Part shown: piece after piece, positions 27,904 through 35,568 of the stretch
Numbering within the stretch: the first letter of the stretch is position 1
Layout: the number at the start of each line of letters is the position of its first letter
DNA from: AWTP1-9 sp035703165
GTDB lineage: Bacteria; Bacteroidota; Bacteroidia; Chitinophagales; Chitinophagaceae
Assembly (NCBI GenBank): GCA_035703165.1
Contig: DASSYR010000031.1
Coordinates: 1 to 64,000 of the forward strand
Reading direction: 5' to 3'
DNA length: 64,000 nt
Position numbers and translations under genes: made by a program
Notes under the pieces: generated by a model
What the model saw: only the letters and a program-made list of their open reading frames with translations
Database searches by the model: none
Told to the model about the DNA's origin: nothing

Positions 27904-28299
27904 GACAATCAGTTAATAAGATAGCCTCTTAAGTAGAGGTTATCAAAATTAATTAAAAATTCAATTAGCAAAAGAAAAAATCTCATTCATTCGATTAATA
28001 GGATAAAATTTTAATATATGGTTTATTGTTTAGACTTTTTAAAGGTGTTAGTAGTAATTTGTTAGTGCCTTTTTAAAGTGATAAAAATTTACGAGACTAA
28101 TATAATTTTTTTAATTAGGGTGGTTTAGTTTATAACATTATAAGAAGAGTTATATTCAAATACTACCTTTTGCGTTGCCATTTCTTGTTAGATAATAATC
28201 CAAACAAATTATTAGAGAAAGTAATTTACTATAGTATAGTTGGAGCCGATAATTTATAAAATTTTTAGAGAATGACTTATTATGATACTTTTGTTATTA
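27904..28299. other. 396-bp AT-rich intergenic region
   Basis: Very AT-rich sequence upstream of the PQQ lipoprotein gene. No coding frame or strong hairpin was identified. It leads directly into repeat block 1. Confidence 0.4.
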
Positions 28300-28640
28300 A
28301 CCCACCATTATCCCTTGTTCGGTATTCGATATTTTCATTTCTGAAAGCGAGGCAGCCTGCTTTATGAATAATGTAATGACCGCTATGGCGGGAGCAAATT
28401 ATTTCGTCAGGCTGAGCGTGTCGAAGCCTGACAAGCGGTGGTGATAAAGTATTTAAACCGAAGAATGATGAACAGGAAATAAAGAACACCGAAGGAAAAT
28501 TTCATCACTCACGATTCTTTGTTCGGTATTCGGTATTCATATTTTCGAAAAAGAGAGAATAACAAACATTGAAGGAAAAACTTCATCATTCATCATTCCT
28601 TGTTCGGTATTCGATATTCAATATTCATATTTCCGGAAGC
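28300..28640 (+). repeat. complex intergenic repeat, block 1 (one full unit plus extra module)
   Basis: This block shares long near-identical stretches with the block at 31343-32160. It contains a TTGTTCGGTATTC module three times (near 28315, 28519 and 28600), a GCAGCCTGCTTTATGAATA segment, the CTATGGCGGGAGCAAATTAT segment, the 27-base hairpin core at 28406-28432 and inverted modules such as GAATGATGAACAG versus TTCATCATTC. A short minus-strand open frame inside (about 70 codons) recurs in the other copies and is a by-product of the repeat rather than a gene. The block lies just downstream of the cold-shock-domain gene. Confidence 0.88.
28406..28432 (+). repeat. 27-base repeat core hairpin, copy 1
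   Basis: GTCAGGCT and AGCCTGAC form an 8-bp stem around an 11-base loop (GAGCGTGTCGA). The same core occurs at four other positions in the window in the same orientation. Confidence 0.9.
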
Positions 28641-28649
28641 GATGTTTGC

Positions 28650-29096
28650 CTACTTTAATAATTTTACATTTACTGCAGACGGCCCTTTAGGTGTTTTCTC
28701 TATTTCAAAACTTACTTTGTTTTGTTCTTTCACCGGTTCTTGTAACGAATTTGCATGAAAGAAAAAACTTTGTTGAGTATTCCGGTCTTTAATAAATCCA
28801 AAACCTTTAGCAGTATTGTAAAAGGTGATAATTCCCTTGTGCGGCTCTGTTTTATTTAGCCTGTCCTCAAGCCTGGGAGTCCCTATTTCAATATCTTCAA
28901 CATTGATCATTTCCTTTTTCTTTGGGTCAGGTGGGGTGGAAGAAAGATTGCCGTTTTCATCAATATAAGCAAGCATGTTATCAAAGCCCTTTAATTCTTT
29001 TGCTTTCTCTTTACGCTCCTGTTTTCGTTCAGCTTTTTGTTTTTTGTTTTGATCCCTTTTCTTTTCTCTTTCTTTTTTGTTCCAGGTTTCGCCCAT
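28650..29096 (-). CDS. cold-shock-domain RNA-binding protein with basic N-terminal extension
   Basis: The product is 148 residues. The first 40 are very rich in Lys, Glu and Arg (NKKEREKKRDQNKKQKAERK), likely a helical or disordered RNA-binding arm. The C-terminal cold-shock domain (about 88-148) shows GIITFYNTAKGFGFIKD with the RNP-1 motif KGFGFI and the FFFHANSL RNP-2-like segment. Such proteins bind single-stranded RNA and melt structure at low temperature. A related basic-tailed CSD family is common in Bacteroidota. I place the start at 29096 (MGETWNKKE) over the ATG nine bases upstream. It is the last of three minus-strand genes. Confidence 0.87.
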   Translation of the reverse strand: MGETWNKKEREKKRDQNKKQKAERKQERKEKAKELKGFDNMLAYIDENGNLSSTPPDPKKKEMINVEDIEIGTPRLEDRLNKTEPHKGIITFYNTAKGFGFIKDRNTQQSFFFHANSLQEPVKEQNKVSFEIEKTPKGPSAVNVKLLK

Positions 29097-29131
29097 TAGT
29101 AACATTGTTTAAGTGATTTCAAACTAATTTT

Positions 29132-29377
29132 TTAAGATAGTTTGGTAAATGAAAGCCCATTGTATAAACGAGACAGACTCATGTCCTGTGTTTTATTCCA
29201 TTCAACAACTGCATTCGCATTTACTATTCTCCAGAAGTTTTTAGATTTCATTTCTTCATAGTCTCTTCCCTTTATAAAGATGCCTGTTATTGTATTTCTT
29301 TCTTTAAAATGAATATTTACAGGTTGATTTTTCCCCTGTTTGTTGTCTATAAATTTTTCAATCATTTCTGCGGTCAT
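29132..29377 (-). CDS. small conserved Bacteroidota protein, possibly Sm-like
   Basis: The product is 81 residues, soluble and basic. It contains PVNIHFKERNTITGIFIKGR and KNFWRIVNANAV, a strand-rich layout compatible with an Sm/Hfq-like barrel, but without the Hfq signature. Database labels such as short-chain dehydrogenase for this family are wrong because there is no Rossmann motif. It lies between an RRM gene and a cold-shock-domain gene on the same strand with short gaps (25-35 bases), which suggests an RNA-related role (inference). Confidence 0.62.
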   Translation of the reverse strand: MTAEMIEKFIDNKQGKNQPVNIHFKERNTITGIFIKGRDYEEMKSKNFWRIVNANAVVEWNKTQDMSLSRLYNGLSFTKLS

Positions 29378-29402
29378 ACTCCAGTGTTTAGTTTATAAAA
29401 AA

Positions 29403-29684
29403 TTACCAGCGTTTGGAAGATGAACGGTTGTTGCTGCGCTCCTCCCTGGGCCGGGCTTCAATCACTTTAATAGGTCTTCCGTCAACCATAATACCATTCA
29501 GTTCTTTAATAGCATTATTTGCTTCATTGTCATCACTCATTTCCACAAAGCCAAAACCACGGCTTTGTTGAGTGAATTTATCCATAATTACTTTGGCTGA
29601 ACTTACAGCGCCATAAGGGGTAAACAATTTTGTTAACCCGTCATCAGTTACGTTAAAACCGAGATTTGAAACATAGAGATTCAT
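29403..29684 (-). CDS. RRM-type RNA-binding protein
   Basis: The product is 93 residues with a single RNA recognition motif. RNP-2 is LYVSNLG at residues 3-9 and RNP-1 is RGFGFVEM at 42-49. After the fold comes a short basic tail (ARPREERSNNRSSSKRW). Small RRM proteins of this kind are cold-induced in cyanobacteria and common in Bacteroidota, but targets are unknown. It is the first gene of the RRM / small protein / CSD unit and is divergent from the DEAD-box helicase. Confidence 0.93.
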   Translation of the reverse strand: MNLYVSNLGFNVTDDGLTKLFTPYGAVSSAKVIMDKFTQQSRGFGFVEMSDDNEANNAIKELNGIMVDGRPIKVIEARPREERSNNRSSSKRW

Positions 29685-30045
29685 TGTTATAAAAAATTAG
29701 ATGAAAAATTGCCTGAGTAAGTGGAGGTGTAAAAGAAAAATATCGGAGAAAAAGGGGTAAATTATTATTCAATTACAAGACAAAATGACTCAAACTGTCT
29801 TTTTCAAAGATAAGCTTTTTAAGCAAGGTAAAAACTTATTATTTTGTTACACTTCACAACACGATAAAAAATTAAATTAGCCATTTCGGGATATTAAAAG
29901 TATCTTTACTATTCTTAATGTTATTACTCTCTCTGTTTGTGTAGTTTAACTCCTCCTCAAATACTGTGACGTGTTAACGTAAGGCGGATAAAGTATCAAT
30001 TTTTTTTGATAGCCTTATCACATTTTTAATCTAAATAAATTAATA
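29685..30045. promoter_or_regulatory. 361-bp divergent intergenic region between RRM and helicase genes
   Basis: No coding frame was seen. The length is more than promoters alone need, so long 5' leaders for the RRM gene and the helicase are possible, as in cold-shock genes. I did not find a decisive -7 box or riboswitch-like fold by eye. Confidence 0.4.
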
Positions 30046-31284
30046 GTGTCATTTAAAAATTTACAGCTCATAGAGCCTTTATTAGAGGCTTTGAGCAAAG
30101 AAGGGTACACCAACCCAACTCCCGTACAACAACAATCCATCCCTGTTATTTTACAGAAGAGAGATTTATTAGGCTGTGCGCAAACCGGTACGGGTAAAAC
30201 AGCAGCTTTTACCATTCCCATTTTGCAATTAATGCACCAGCAAAACAATGGTAATATAAAACCGCATCGCATTCAAACTTTAATATTAACCCCCACCCGT
30301 GAACTGGCTATACAAATTGGTGAAAGTATTGAAGCTTACGGACGCTTTCTTCCTTTTAAACATAAAGTAATTTTTGGGGGTGTATCTCAACATCAACAGG
30401 TACAGGCAATACGCAATGGCGTAGATATTATTGTTGCTACACCGGGACGGTTACTTGATTTAATGCAGCAACGCGTTCTTACCTTAAACGATATACAATA
30501 TTTTGTTTTGGATGAGGCCGACAGAATGCTTGATATGGGTTTTGTACACGATGTAAAACGTATTATTTCCAGACTGCCTGTAAAGCGGCAAACATTGTTT
30601 TTTTCAGCTACCATGCCGCCGGAGATAAAACAACTGGCAAGTATATTGTTAACCAGCCCTGCTAAAGTAGAAGTAACACCACCTGCTTCAACAGTAGAAA
30701 TTATTCAACAAAGCGTTTATTTTGTTGAAAAGCAACACAAGCAATCATTGTTGATTCAATTGCTGAAAGATGAAAGAATAGAGACAGTGCTCGTGTTTAC
30801 GCAAATGAAACACCAGGCTGATAAACTGGCCCGTAGTTTAAACCATGCAGGCATACGTACAGAAGCCATACATGGTAATAAATCGCAAAATGCAAGACAA
30901 GCTGCATTGGGTAATTTTAAAAACAGGAAAACACGTGTGTTGGTGGCTACCGATATTGCAGCAAGAGGTATTGATATTGACGAGTTAACTCACGTACTGA
31001 ATTACGAATTACCCAATATTCCGGAAACCTATGTACACCGTATTGGCAGAACAGGAAGGGCAGGAGCCAGCGGTACGGCAATTTCGTTTTGTGATTGGAG
31101 TGAGAAAATGTTTTTAAACGATATTCAAAAACTAATCAAAAAAACAATACCCGTAGTTAAAGGCCATTCTTTTGATAACAGTTTAATGCATAGCGAGCCG
31201 GTAAGGGCAAGTTCTCCCGCTACTTTTTTTAGTAGTATGCGCAGAGGTAAAAAAAGCGGTAGAAGTTTTATGCAAAGAGCCTGA
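30046..31284 (+). CDS. DEAD-box RNA helicase (RhlE-like)
   Basis: The product is 412 residues. The order is Q-motif (TPVQQQSIPVI), motif I AQTGTGKT at 45-52, DEAD at 156-159, SAT in FFSATMPPEI and motif VI HRIGRTGR. A short basic Gly/Ser tail ends SGRSFMQRA. The family unwinds RNA with ATP for ribosome assembly or RNA decay; the RhlE-like call rests on motif order and short tail. The start is a GTG at 30046 (MSFKNLQLIEP), the expected family N terminus with no upstream ATG in frame. Together with the divergent RRM/CSD unit it forms an RNA-handling island. Confidence 0.93.
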   Translation: MSFKNLQLIEPLLEALSKEGYTNPTPVQQQSIPVILQKRDLLGCAQTGTGKTAAFTIPILQLMHQQNNGNIKPHRIQTLILTPTRELAIQIGESIEAYGRFLPFKHKVIFGGVSQHQQVQAIRNGVDIIVATPGRLLDLMQQRVLTLNDIQYFVLDEADRMLDMGFVHDVKRIISRLPVKRQTLFFSATMPPEIKQLASILLTSPAKVEVTPPASTVEIIQQSVYFVEKQHKQSLLIQLLKDERIETVLVFTQMKHQADKLARSLNHAGIRTEAIHGNKSQNARQAALGNFKNRKTRVLVATDIAARGIDIDELTHVLNYELPNIPETYVHRIGRTGRAGASGTAISFCDWSEKMFLNDIQKLIKKTIPVVKGHSFDNSLMHSEPVRASSPATFFSSMRRGKKSGRSFMQRA

Positions 31285-31351
31285 TGGGTTTTTCTGAAAT
31301 ATTTTATAGGGGATGTCAGCTATTTTAATAATTGCTGGCATTTTTTGCTTC

Positions 31352-31378
31352 GTCAGGCTGAGCGTGTCGAAGCCTGAC
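31352..31378 (+). repeat. 27-base repeat core hairpin, copy 2
   Basis: Identical GTCAGGCT / AGCCTGAC stem with the GAGCGTGTCGA loop. It is the first core of block 2, 68 bases after the helicase stop, and could affect that transcript's 3' end. Confidence 0.9.
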
Positions 31379-31629
31379 AGGTGGCGGGGATAAAGTATTT
31401 AAACCGAAGAATAATGAACAGGGAATAACGAACACCGAAGGGAAACTTCATCATCCCTTGTTCGGTATTCAGTATTCATATTTTCGAAAAGGAGAGAATA
31501 ACAAACGTTGAAGGAGAAACTTCATTATTCACGATTCCTTGTTCGGTATTCGATATTTGCATTTCTAAAAGCGAAGCAGCCTGCTTTATGAATAGTGTAA
31601 TGATTGCTATGGCGGGAGCAAATTATTTT

Positions 31630-31656
31630 GTCAGGCTGAGCGTGTCGAAGCCTGAC
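31630..31656 (+). repeat. 27-base repeat core hairpin, copy 3
   Basis: Same stem and loop as the other copies, preceded by the CTATGGCGGGAGCAAATTAT segment. Confidence 0.9.
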
Positions 31657-31833
31657 AGGCGGCGGGGATAAAGTATTTGAACCGAAGAATGATGAACAGG
31701 GAACAACGAACACCGAAGGAAAACTTCATCATTCATCATTCCTTGTTCGGTATTCGATATTTGCATTTCTGAAAGCGAGGCAGCCTGCTTTATGAATAAT
31801 GTAATGACCGCTATGGCGGGAGCAAATTATTTT

Positions 31834-31860
31834 GTCAGGCTGAGCGTGTCGAAGCCTGAC
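31834..31860 (+). repeat. 27-base repeat core hairpin, copy 4
   Basis: Same stem and loop as the other copies, 204 bases after copy 3, giving the basic unit length. Confidence 0.9.
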
Positions 31861-32118
31861 AGGCGGAGGGGATAAAGTATTTGAACTGAAGAATGATGAA
31901 CAGGGAACAACGAACACCGAAGGAAAACTTCATCATTCATGATTCTTTGTTCGGTATTCGTTATTCATATTTCCGAAATGGAGGAAACAACGAACAGCGA
32001 AGAAGAAACTTCATTATTCATCATTCCTTGTTCGGTATTTGATATTTGCATTTCTAAAAGCGAAGCAGCCTGCTTTATGAATAGTGTAATGATTGCTATG
32101 GCGGGAGCGGATTATTTC

Positions 32119-32145
32119 GTCAGGCTGAGCGTGTCGAAGCCTGAC
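32119..32145 (+). repeat. 27-base repeat core hairpin, copy 5
   Basis: Same stem and loop; the last core of block 2. The repeat stops shortly after in unrelated sequence. Confidence 0.9.
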
Positions 32146-32246
32146 AGGCGGTGGGTTATTACTGTTGCTGTATGGTAATGCAGTGCTGTTGTGCCCCGAT
32201 GCCGCAATGGAAAGCGTAGTTACAAATTAGACTTAGTTGATGTACT

Positions 32247-32849
32247 TTATAAGTCGCCAACATTAACTATAGTTTTATTATCTGCAACTTGGACAACAAT
32301 GCCTTTTGGGGCTCCTCCACCAGTACTAATATTTGTATAGACTTCATATCCCTTTGAAGTAAGAAATTCTATAACCTGATGAAAAACTTTGTCTGAACTT
32401 TGTGTATATAAGTTGACAACTGCTATGTTAGAAGTGATATTATGTTTTTCTTTATTCTCATTGATTATTGACATTAATTGATCTTGTTCTGGCTTTCCAA
32501 AGTTTTTTTCAGCATTAATATTTACATCACCATTTATTCCATAATTATCTCTGCCAACATAATGTTGTTTATTGTTATCGCCAGACGCCATATTCCCGGT
32601 GGTTTCTTTTTTGATCACAGGTTTAGTTTTTTTCTGAGATGTTATGGAATCGATTTTCTTTGAGATATTATTTTCCGCAGTATCAATTTGTTTCCCAAGT
32701 TTATCATTCATTTCAACAAGTTGAGAATGTTTTTCTCCCCCGGATTTGTCTTTATTCTTATTGTAAATAAATCCTCCAATAACGCTTATTAAGCCGCCTA
32801 TAAAAAACATATACAAACCTAGTGTTGCCATTTTTTTAGTATTTGTCAT
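32247..32849 (-). CDS. membrane-anchored hypothetical protein
   Basis: The product is 200 residues. One membrane helix (about residues 8-28, LGLYMFFIGGLISVIGGFIY) is followed by a Lys/Glu-rich linker with coiled-coil character. A GDNNKQHYVGRDNYGINGDV segment follows, of a type repeated in some bacterial sensor-like proteins. The C-terminal 90-residue alpha/beta domain (NITSNIAVVNLYTQS to IVVQVADNKTIVNVGDL) has no recognised family. I choose the ATG at 32849 because the upstream initiator at 32858 would be TTG. A stable hairpin lies 15-41 bases upstream. Genome position, between a repeat block and dnaK, suggests an accessory gene. Confidence 0.6.
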   Translation of the reverse strand: MTNTKKMATLGLYMFFIGGLISVIGGFIYNKNKDKSGGEKHSQLVEMNDKLGKQIDTAENNISKKIDSITSQKKTKPVIKKETTGNMASGDNNKQHYVGRDNYGINGDVNINAEKNFGKPEQDQLMSIINENKEKHNITSNIAVVNLYTQSSDKVFHQVIEFLTSKGYEVYTNISTGGGAPKGIVVQVADNKTIVNVGDL

Positions 32850-32863
32850 ATTCACCAAATTAA

Positions 32864-32890
32864 AATGGCTAAGAAATAATCTTAGCCATT
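32864..32890 (-). terminator. dnaK terminator, overlapping the leader of the next gene
   Basis: A perfect 11-bp stem (AATGGCTAAGA / TCTTAGCCATT) with a 5-base loop lies 17 bases beyond the dnaK stop. On the minus strand it is followed by TTTTAATTT. It should terminate dnaK, but the downstream gene begins only 15 bases later, so it may instead or also act as a leader hairpin of that gene. Confidence 0.7.
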
Positions 32891-32907
32891 AACTATAATC
32901 TTTTCAA

Positions 32908-34818
32908 TTACTTCACTTCCTCAAACTGCGCATCCTCCACATTATCTCCTTTACCCCCTCCTTGCTGTGCACCACCATCCGGTTGCGGGCCTTGTTCAGC
33001 ACCGGCAGCCTGTCCTTGCGTGGCTTTGTAAATTTCTTCGCTGGCCGCTGTCCAGGCATTGTTCATTTCGGCAACGGCAGCATCCACAGCGCTGATGTCC
33101 TGAGATTTGTGTGCTTCTTTCAATTTGGCTAATGCCGCTTCAATCGGAGCTTTTTTATCAGCAGGTATTTTATCGCCATATTCCTTCAGTTGTTTTTCTG
33201 TCTGGAATATTAAGCTATCAGCCTGGTTCAGTTTATCTACTTTTTCTCTCGCTGCCTTATCCTCTGACTCATGCGCTTTTGCTTCAGCTTTCATTTTTTC
33301 CACTTCTTCTTTGCTCAAACCACTACCGGCTTCAATACGGATTTTTTGTTCTTTACCGGTGCCTTTATCTTTAGCGGTAACGTGCAAGATACCGTTGGCA
33401 TCAATATCAAATATTACTTCAATCTGTGGTACACCTCTTGGAGCCGGTGGAATACCATCGAGGTTAAACATACCCAGACTCTTATTCTGGTTTGCCATCG
33501 GACGTTCACCCTGCAATACATGTATCTGTACACCGGGCTGGTTATCGCTGGCGGTAGAAAACACTTCTGATTTCTTGGTGGGGATGGTTGTGTTGGCATC
33601 AATCAACCGCGTCATTACACCACCCATCGTTTCAATACCGAGCGAAAGCGGGGTAACATCGAGCAACAATACATCTTTTACTTCACCGGTTAATACCGCA
33701 CCCTGTATGGCAGCGCCTACAGCAACCACTTCATCAGGATTCACACTCTTATTGGGTTTTTTACCAAAGAATTTTTCTACAATCTCCTGCACTTTAGGAA
33801 TACGGGTACTGCCACCTACTAAAATCACTTCATCAATTTTTGAAACATCATAACCTGCATCTTTCAATGCCTGTTCGCAAGGTTTCAAACAGCGGGCAAA
33901 TAAATTATCGGCCAGTTGCTCAAACTTAGCACGGCTTAATTTTTTCACTAAGTGTTTGGGTACACCATCCACGGCCGTGATATACGGAAGATTGATTTCT
34001 GTTTCAGAAGAAGAAGACAACTCCACTTTTGCTTTTTCACTCGCTTCTTTCAAACGTTGTAATGCCATGGGGTCTTTCCGCAGGTCAATTGCTTCATCTT
34101 TTTTAAATTCATCCGCCAGCCAATCCATGATCACTTTATCAAAATCATCACCGCCCAAGTGGGTATCACCGTTAGTTGATTTTACTTCAAACACACCGTC
34201 ACCGAGTTCCAGCACGGAAATATCGAAAGTACCGCCACCCAGGTCAAATACAGCAATGTGATGGTCTTTACCGCCTTTATCCAAACCATAAGCCAGCGCA
34301 GCGGCTGTAGGCTCGTTTACAATACGGCGTACATTGAGACCGGCAATTTCACCAGCTTCTTTAGTTGCCTGGCGTTGTGCATCGTTAAAGTAAGCCGGAA
34401 CGGTAATTACCGCATCGGTTACTTCCTGACCCAGGTAATCTTCGGCAGTTTTCTTCATTTTTTGAAGTACCATTGCGCTGATTTCCTGTGGTGTATATAA
34501 ACGGCCGTCAATGTCAATACGGCAAGTATTATTGTCACCTTTTACTACTTTATACGCCCAGTGTGTTATTTCTTCGCCTACTTCGTCAAAACGACGGCCC
34601 ATAAAACGCTTCACACTCATAATGGTGTTATGCGGGTTGGTAATGGCCTGGCGTTTGGCCGGATCGCCCACTTTACGCTCACCATTTTTCAGGAAAGCCA
34701 CTACAGACGGGGTTGTACGGCGACCTTCATCATTGGCTATTACTACCGGTTCGTTCCCTTCCAGCACGGAAACGCAACTGTTGGTAGTTCCTAAATCTAT
34801 ACCTATAATCTTTCCCAT
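32908..34818 (-). CDS. dnaK: chaperone protein DnaK (Hsp70)
   Basis: DnaK (636 residues, normal length) is the ATP-dependent Hsp70 chaperone that works with DnaJ and GrpE. The nucleotide-binding domain starts with IIGIDLGTTNSCVSVLEG and has the phosphate loops AVFDLGGGTFDISVLELG and VILVGGSTRIPKVQ. The linker is DVLLLDVTPLSLGIE. The C-terminal lid is followed by a Gly/Gln-rich tail ending in DAQFEEVK. No dnaJ or grpE is adjacent, so this is a solitary dnaK locus. Upstream, 34850-34865 resembles a sigma-54 or heat-shock element but is not conclusive. Confidence 0.98.
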   Translation of the reverse strand: MGKIIGIDLGTTNSCVSVLEGNEPVVIANDEGRRTTPSVVAFLKNGERKVGDPAKRQAITNPHNTIMSVKRFMGRRFDEVGEEITHWAYKVVKGDNNTCRIDIDGRLYTPQEISAMVLQKMKKTAEDYLGQEVTDAVITVPAYFNDAQRQATKEAGEIAGLNVRRIVNEPTAAALAYGLDKGGKDHHIAVFDLGGGTFDISVLELGDGVFEVKSTNGDTHLGGDDFDKVIMDWLADEFKKDEAIDLRKDPMALQRLKEASEKAKVELSSSSETEINLPYITAVDGVPKHLVKKLSRAKFEQLADNLFARCLKPCEQALKDAGYDVSKIDEVILVGGSTRIPKVQEIVEKFFGKKPNKSVNPDEVVAVGAAIQGAVLTGEVKDVLLLDVTPLSLGIETMGGVMTRLIDANTTIPTKKSEVFSTASDNQPGVQIHVLQGERPMANQNKSLGMFNLDGIPPAPRGVPQIEVIFDIDANGILHVTAKDKGTGKEQKIRIEAGSGLSKEEVEKMKAEAKAHESEDKAAREKVDKLNQADSLIFQTEKQLKEYGDKIPADKKAPIEAALAKLKEAHKSQDISAVDAAVAEMNNAWTAASEEIYKATQGQAAGAEQGPQPDGGAQQGGGKGDNVEDAQFEEVK

Positions 34819-34923
34819 AGTAAAAGAAGTTTAATGTTCAATTAAAGTTGTCAAGCATTATGCCACAGAGAGGAGAAATGCAAAATTGGCAGGGGTAGCA
34901 CGGCCCGGGAATACCGGGATTTG

Positions 34924-34958
34924 AATAAAAAAGCTGCCTTCCTTATGAGGAGACAGCT
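34924..34958 (-). terminator. terminator after the DoxX gene
   Basis: On the minus strand, AGCTGTC-TCC pairs imperfectly with GGAAGGCAGCT (G-U pairs and one mismatch) around a short loop, followed by TTTTTTATT. It separates the DoxX transcript from dnaK, so dnaK must have its own promoter. Confidence 0.65.
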
Positions 34959-35100
34959 CAAACCAGGATAAAATAATAATTACAAAACTTATTGACTCTT
35001 AAGGAGACAGTAGAGAAGAAAGAACCCAATTAAGCTGATATAACACCCAATTTTATTTAATCAGCCGCGTTTTGTTAATTACCTATCCGTTGTTTTTCAT

Positions 35101-35550
35101 CTACGCTTGTTCTTTAACAAGCAGCTTATCGAGGGAGTATTTTCCACTACCGCTTATAAGTGTTGCTAAAGAAAGACCAATTATCAAAAGATGAAATTCA
35201 TAGCCTTCGCCTTTCTGGTTACCAAACCAGTTCATAAAAAACCCGTTATCTAAGTGAGAAGTATAAATAATGCCGATCATTAACAAAATAGTAAGAGCAG
35301 CCCAAACACGGCTGCCTAAACCTACAATCAGGGCCAGGGCGCCTACAAACTCAATAATAATTACTAAAAAGCCGATTATCCAGGGCAAATGCAATGTGCC
35401 GGTAAAAAATCCCATGGTGCCGGTGAATCCGTAACCGCCAAACATGCCAAGCATTTTTTGTGCTCCGTGGGGTAACAGGATAATGCCAATAGTAAGTCTG
35501 ATAATTAAATCAGACCAGTTGTCGCTTGTTTTAAAGATTTTTGCTTTCAT
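35101..35550 (-). CDS. DoxX-family membrane protein
   Basis: The product is 149 residues with four membrane helices. LIIRLTIGIILLPHGAQKMLG at the N terminus is the DoxX signature. DoxX proteins in actinobacteria couple thiol and superoxide stress to redox at the membrane; in Bacteroidota the role is not established. It is 18 bases downstream of the flavodoxin-like gene, and together with the Crp regulator forms a short redox gene set. Confidence 0.85.
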   Translation of the reverse strand: MKAKIFKTSDNWSDLIIRLTIGIILLPHGAQKMLGMFGGYGFTGTMGFFTGTLHLPWIIGFLVIIIEFVGALALIVGLGSRVWAALTILLMIGIIYTSHLDNGFFMNWFGNQKGEGYEFHLLIIGLSLATLISGSGKYSLDKLLVKEQA

Positions 35551-35568
35551 TTTGGTTTTGATTAAATA

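Larger units (their letters stand above)
31343..32160 (+). repeat. complex intergenic repeat, block 2 (four tandem units)
   Basis: Four hairpin cores at 31352, 31630, 31834 and 32119 are spaced 278, 204 and 285 bases apart. The short period is a basic unit; the longer ones carry an extra 75-80-base module (TCATATTTTCGAAAAGGAG and following). Units share CTTTATGAATAATGTAATGA, the TTGTTCGGTATTC module and a GAACACCGAAGGAAAAC segment. Variation between copies is a few percent by eye. Short frames of about 62 codons (31525-31713 and 31729-31917) are repeat-derived and not annotated. The block directly follows the helicase gene. Confidence 0.9.

Noticed and set aside
28280..28489. Minus-strand 70-codon frame, repeated near 31525 and 31729
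   Set aside because: It lies in the intergenic repeat; similar frames recur because the DNA repeats, and there is no start context or independent coding signal.
28300..32160. CRISPR array
   Set aside because: The repeats are long, variable in spacing and contain multiple modules; there are no uniform spacers or cas genes.
31939..32178. Plus-strand 80-codon frame in repeat block 2
   Set aside because: It is made of repeat sequence and overlaps hairpin core 5, so it is unlikely to be a protein gene.
33107..33853. Long open frame on the plus strand opposite dnaK
   Set aside because: It is a shadow of the dnaK codon pattern on the other strand.
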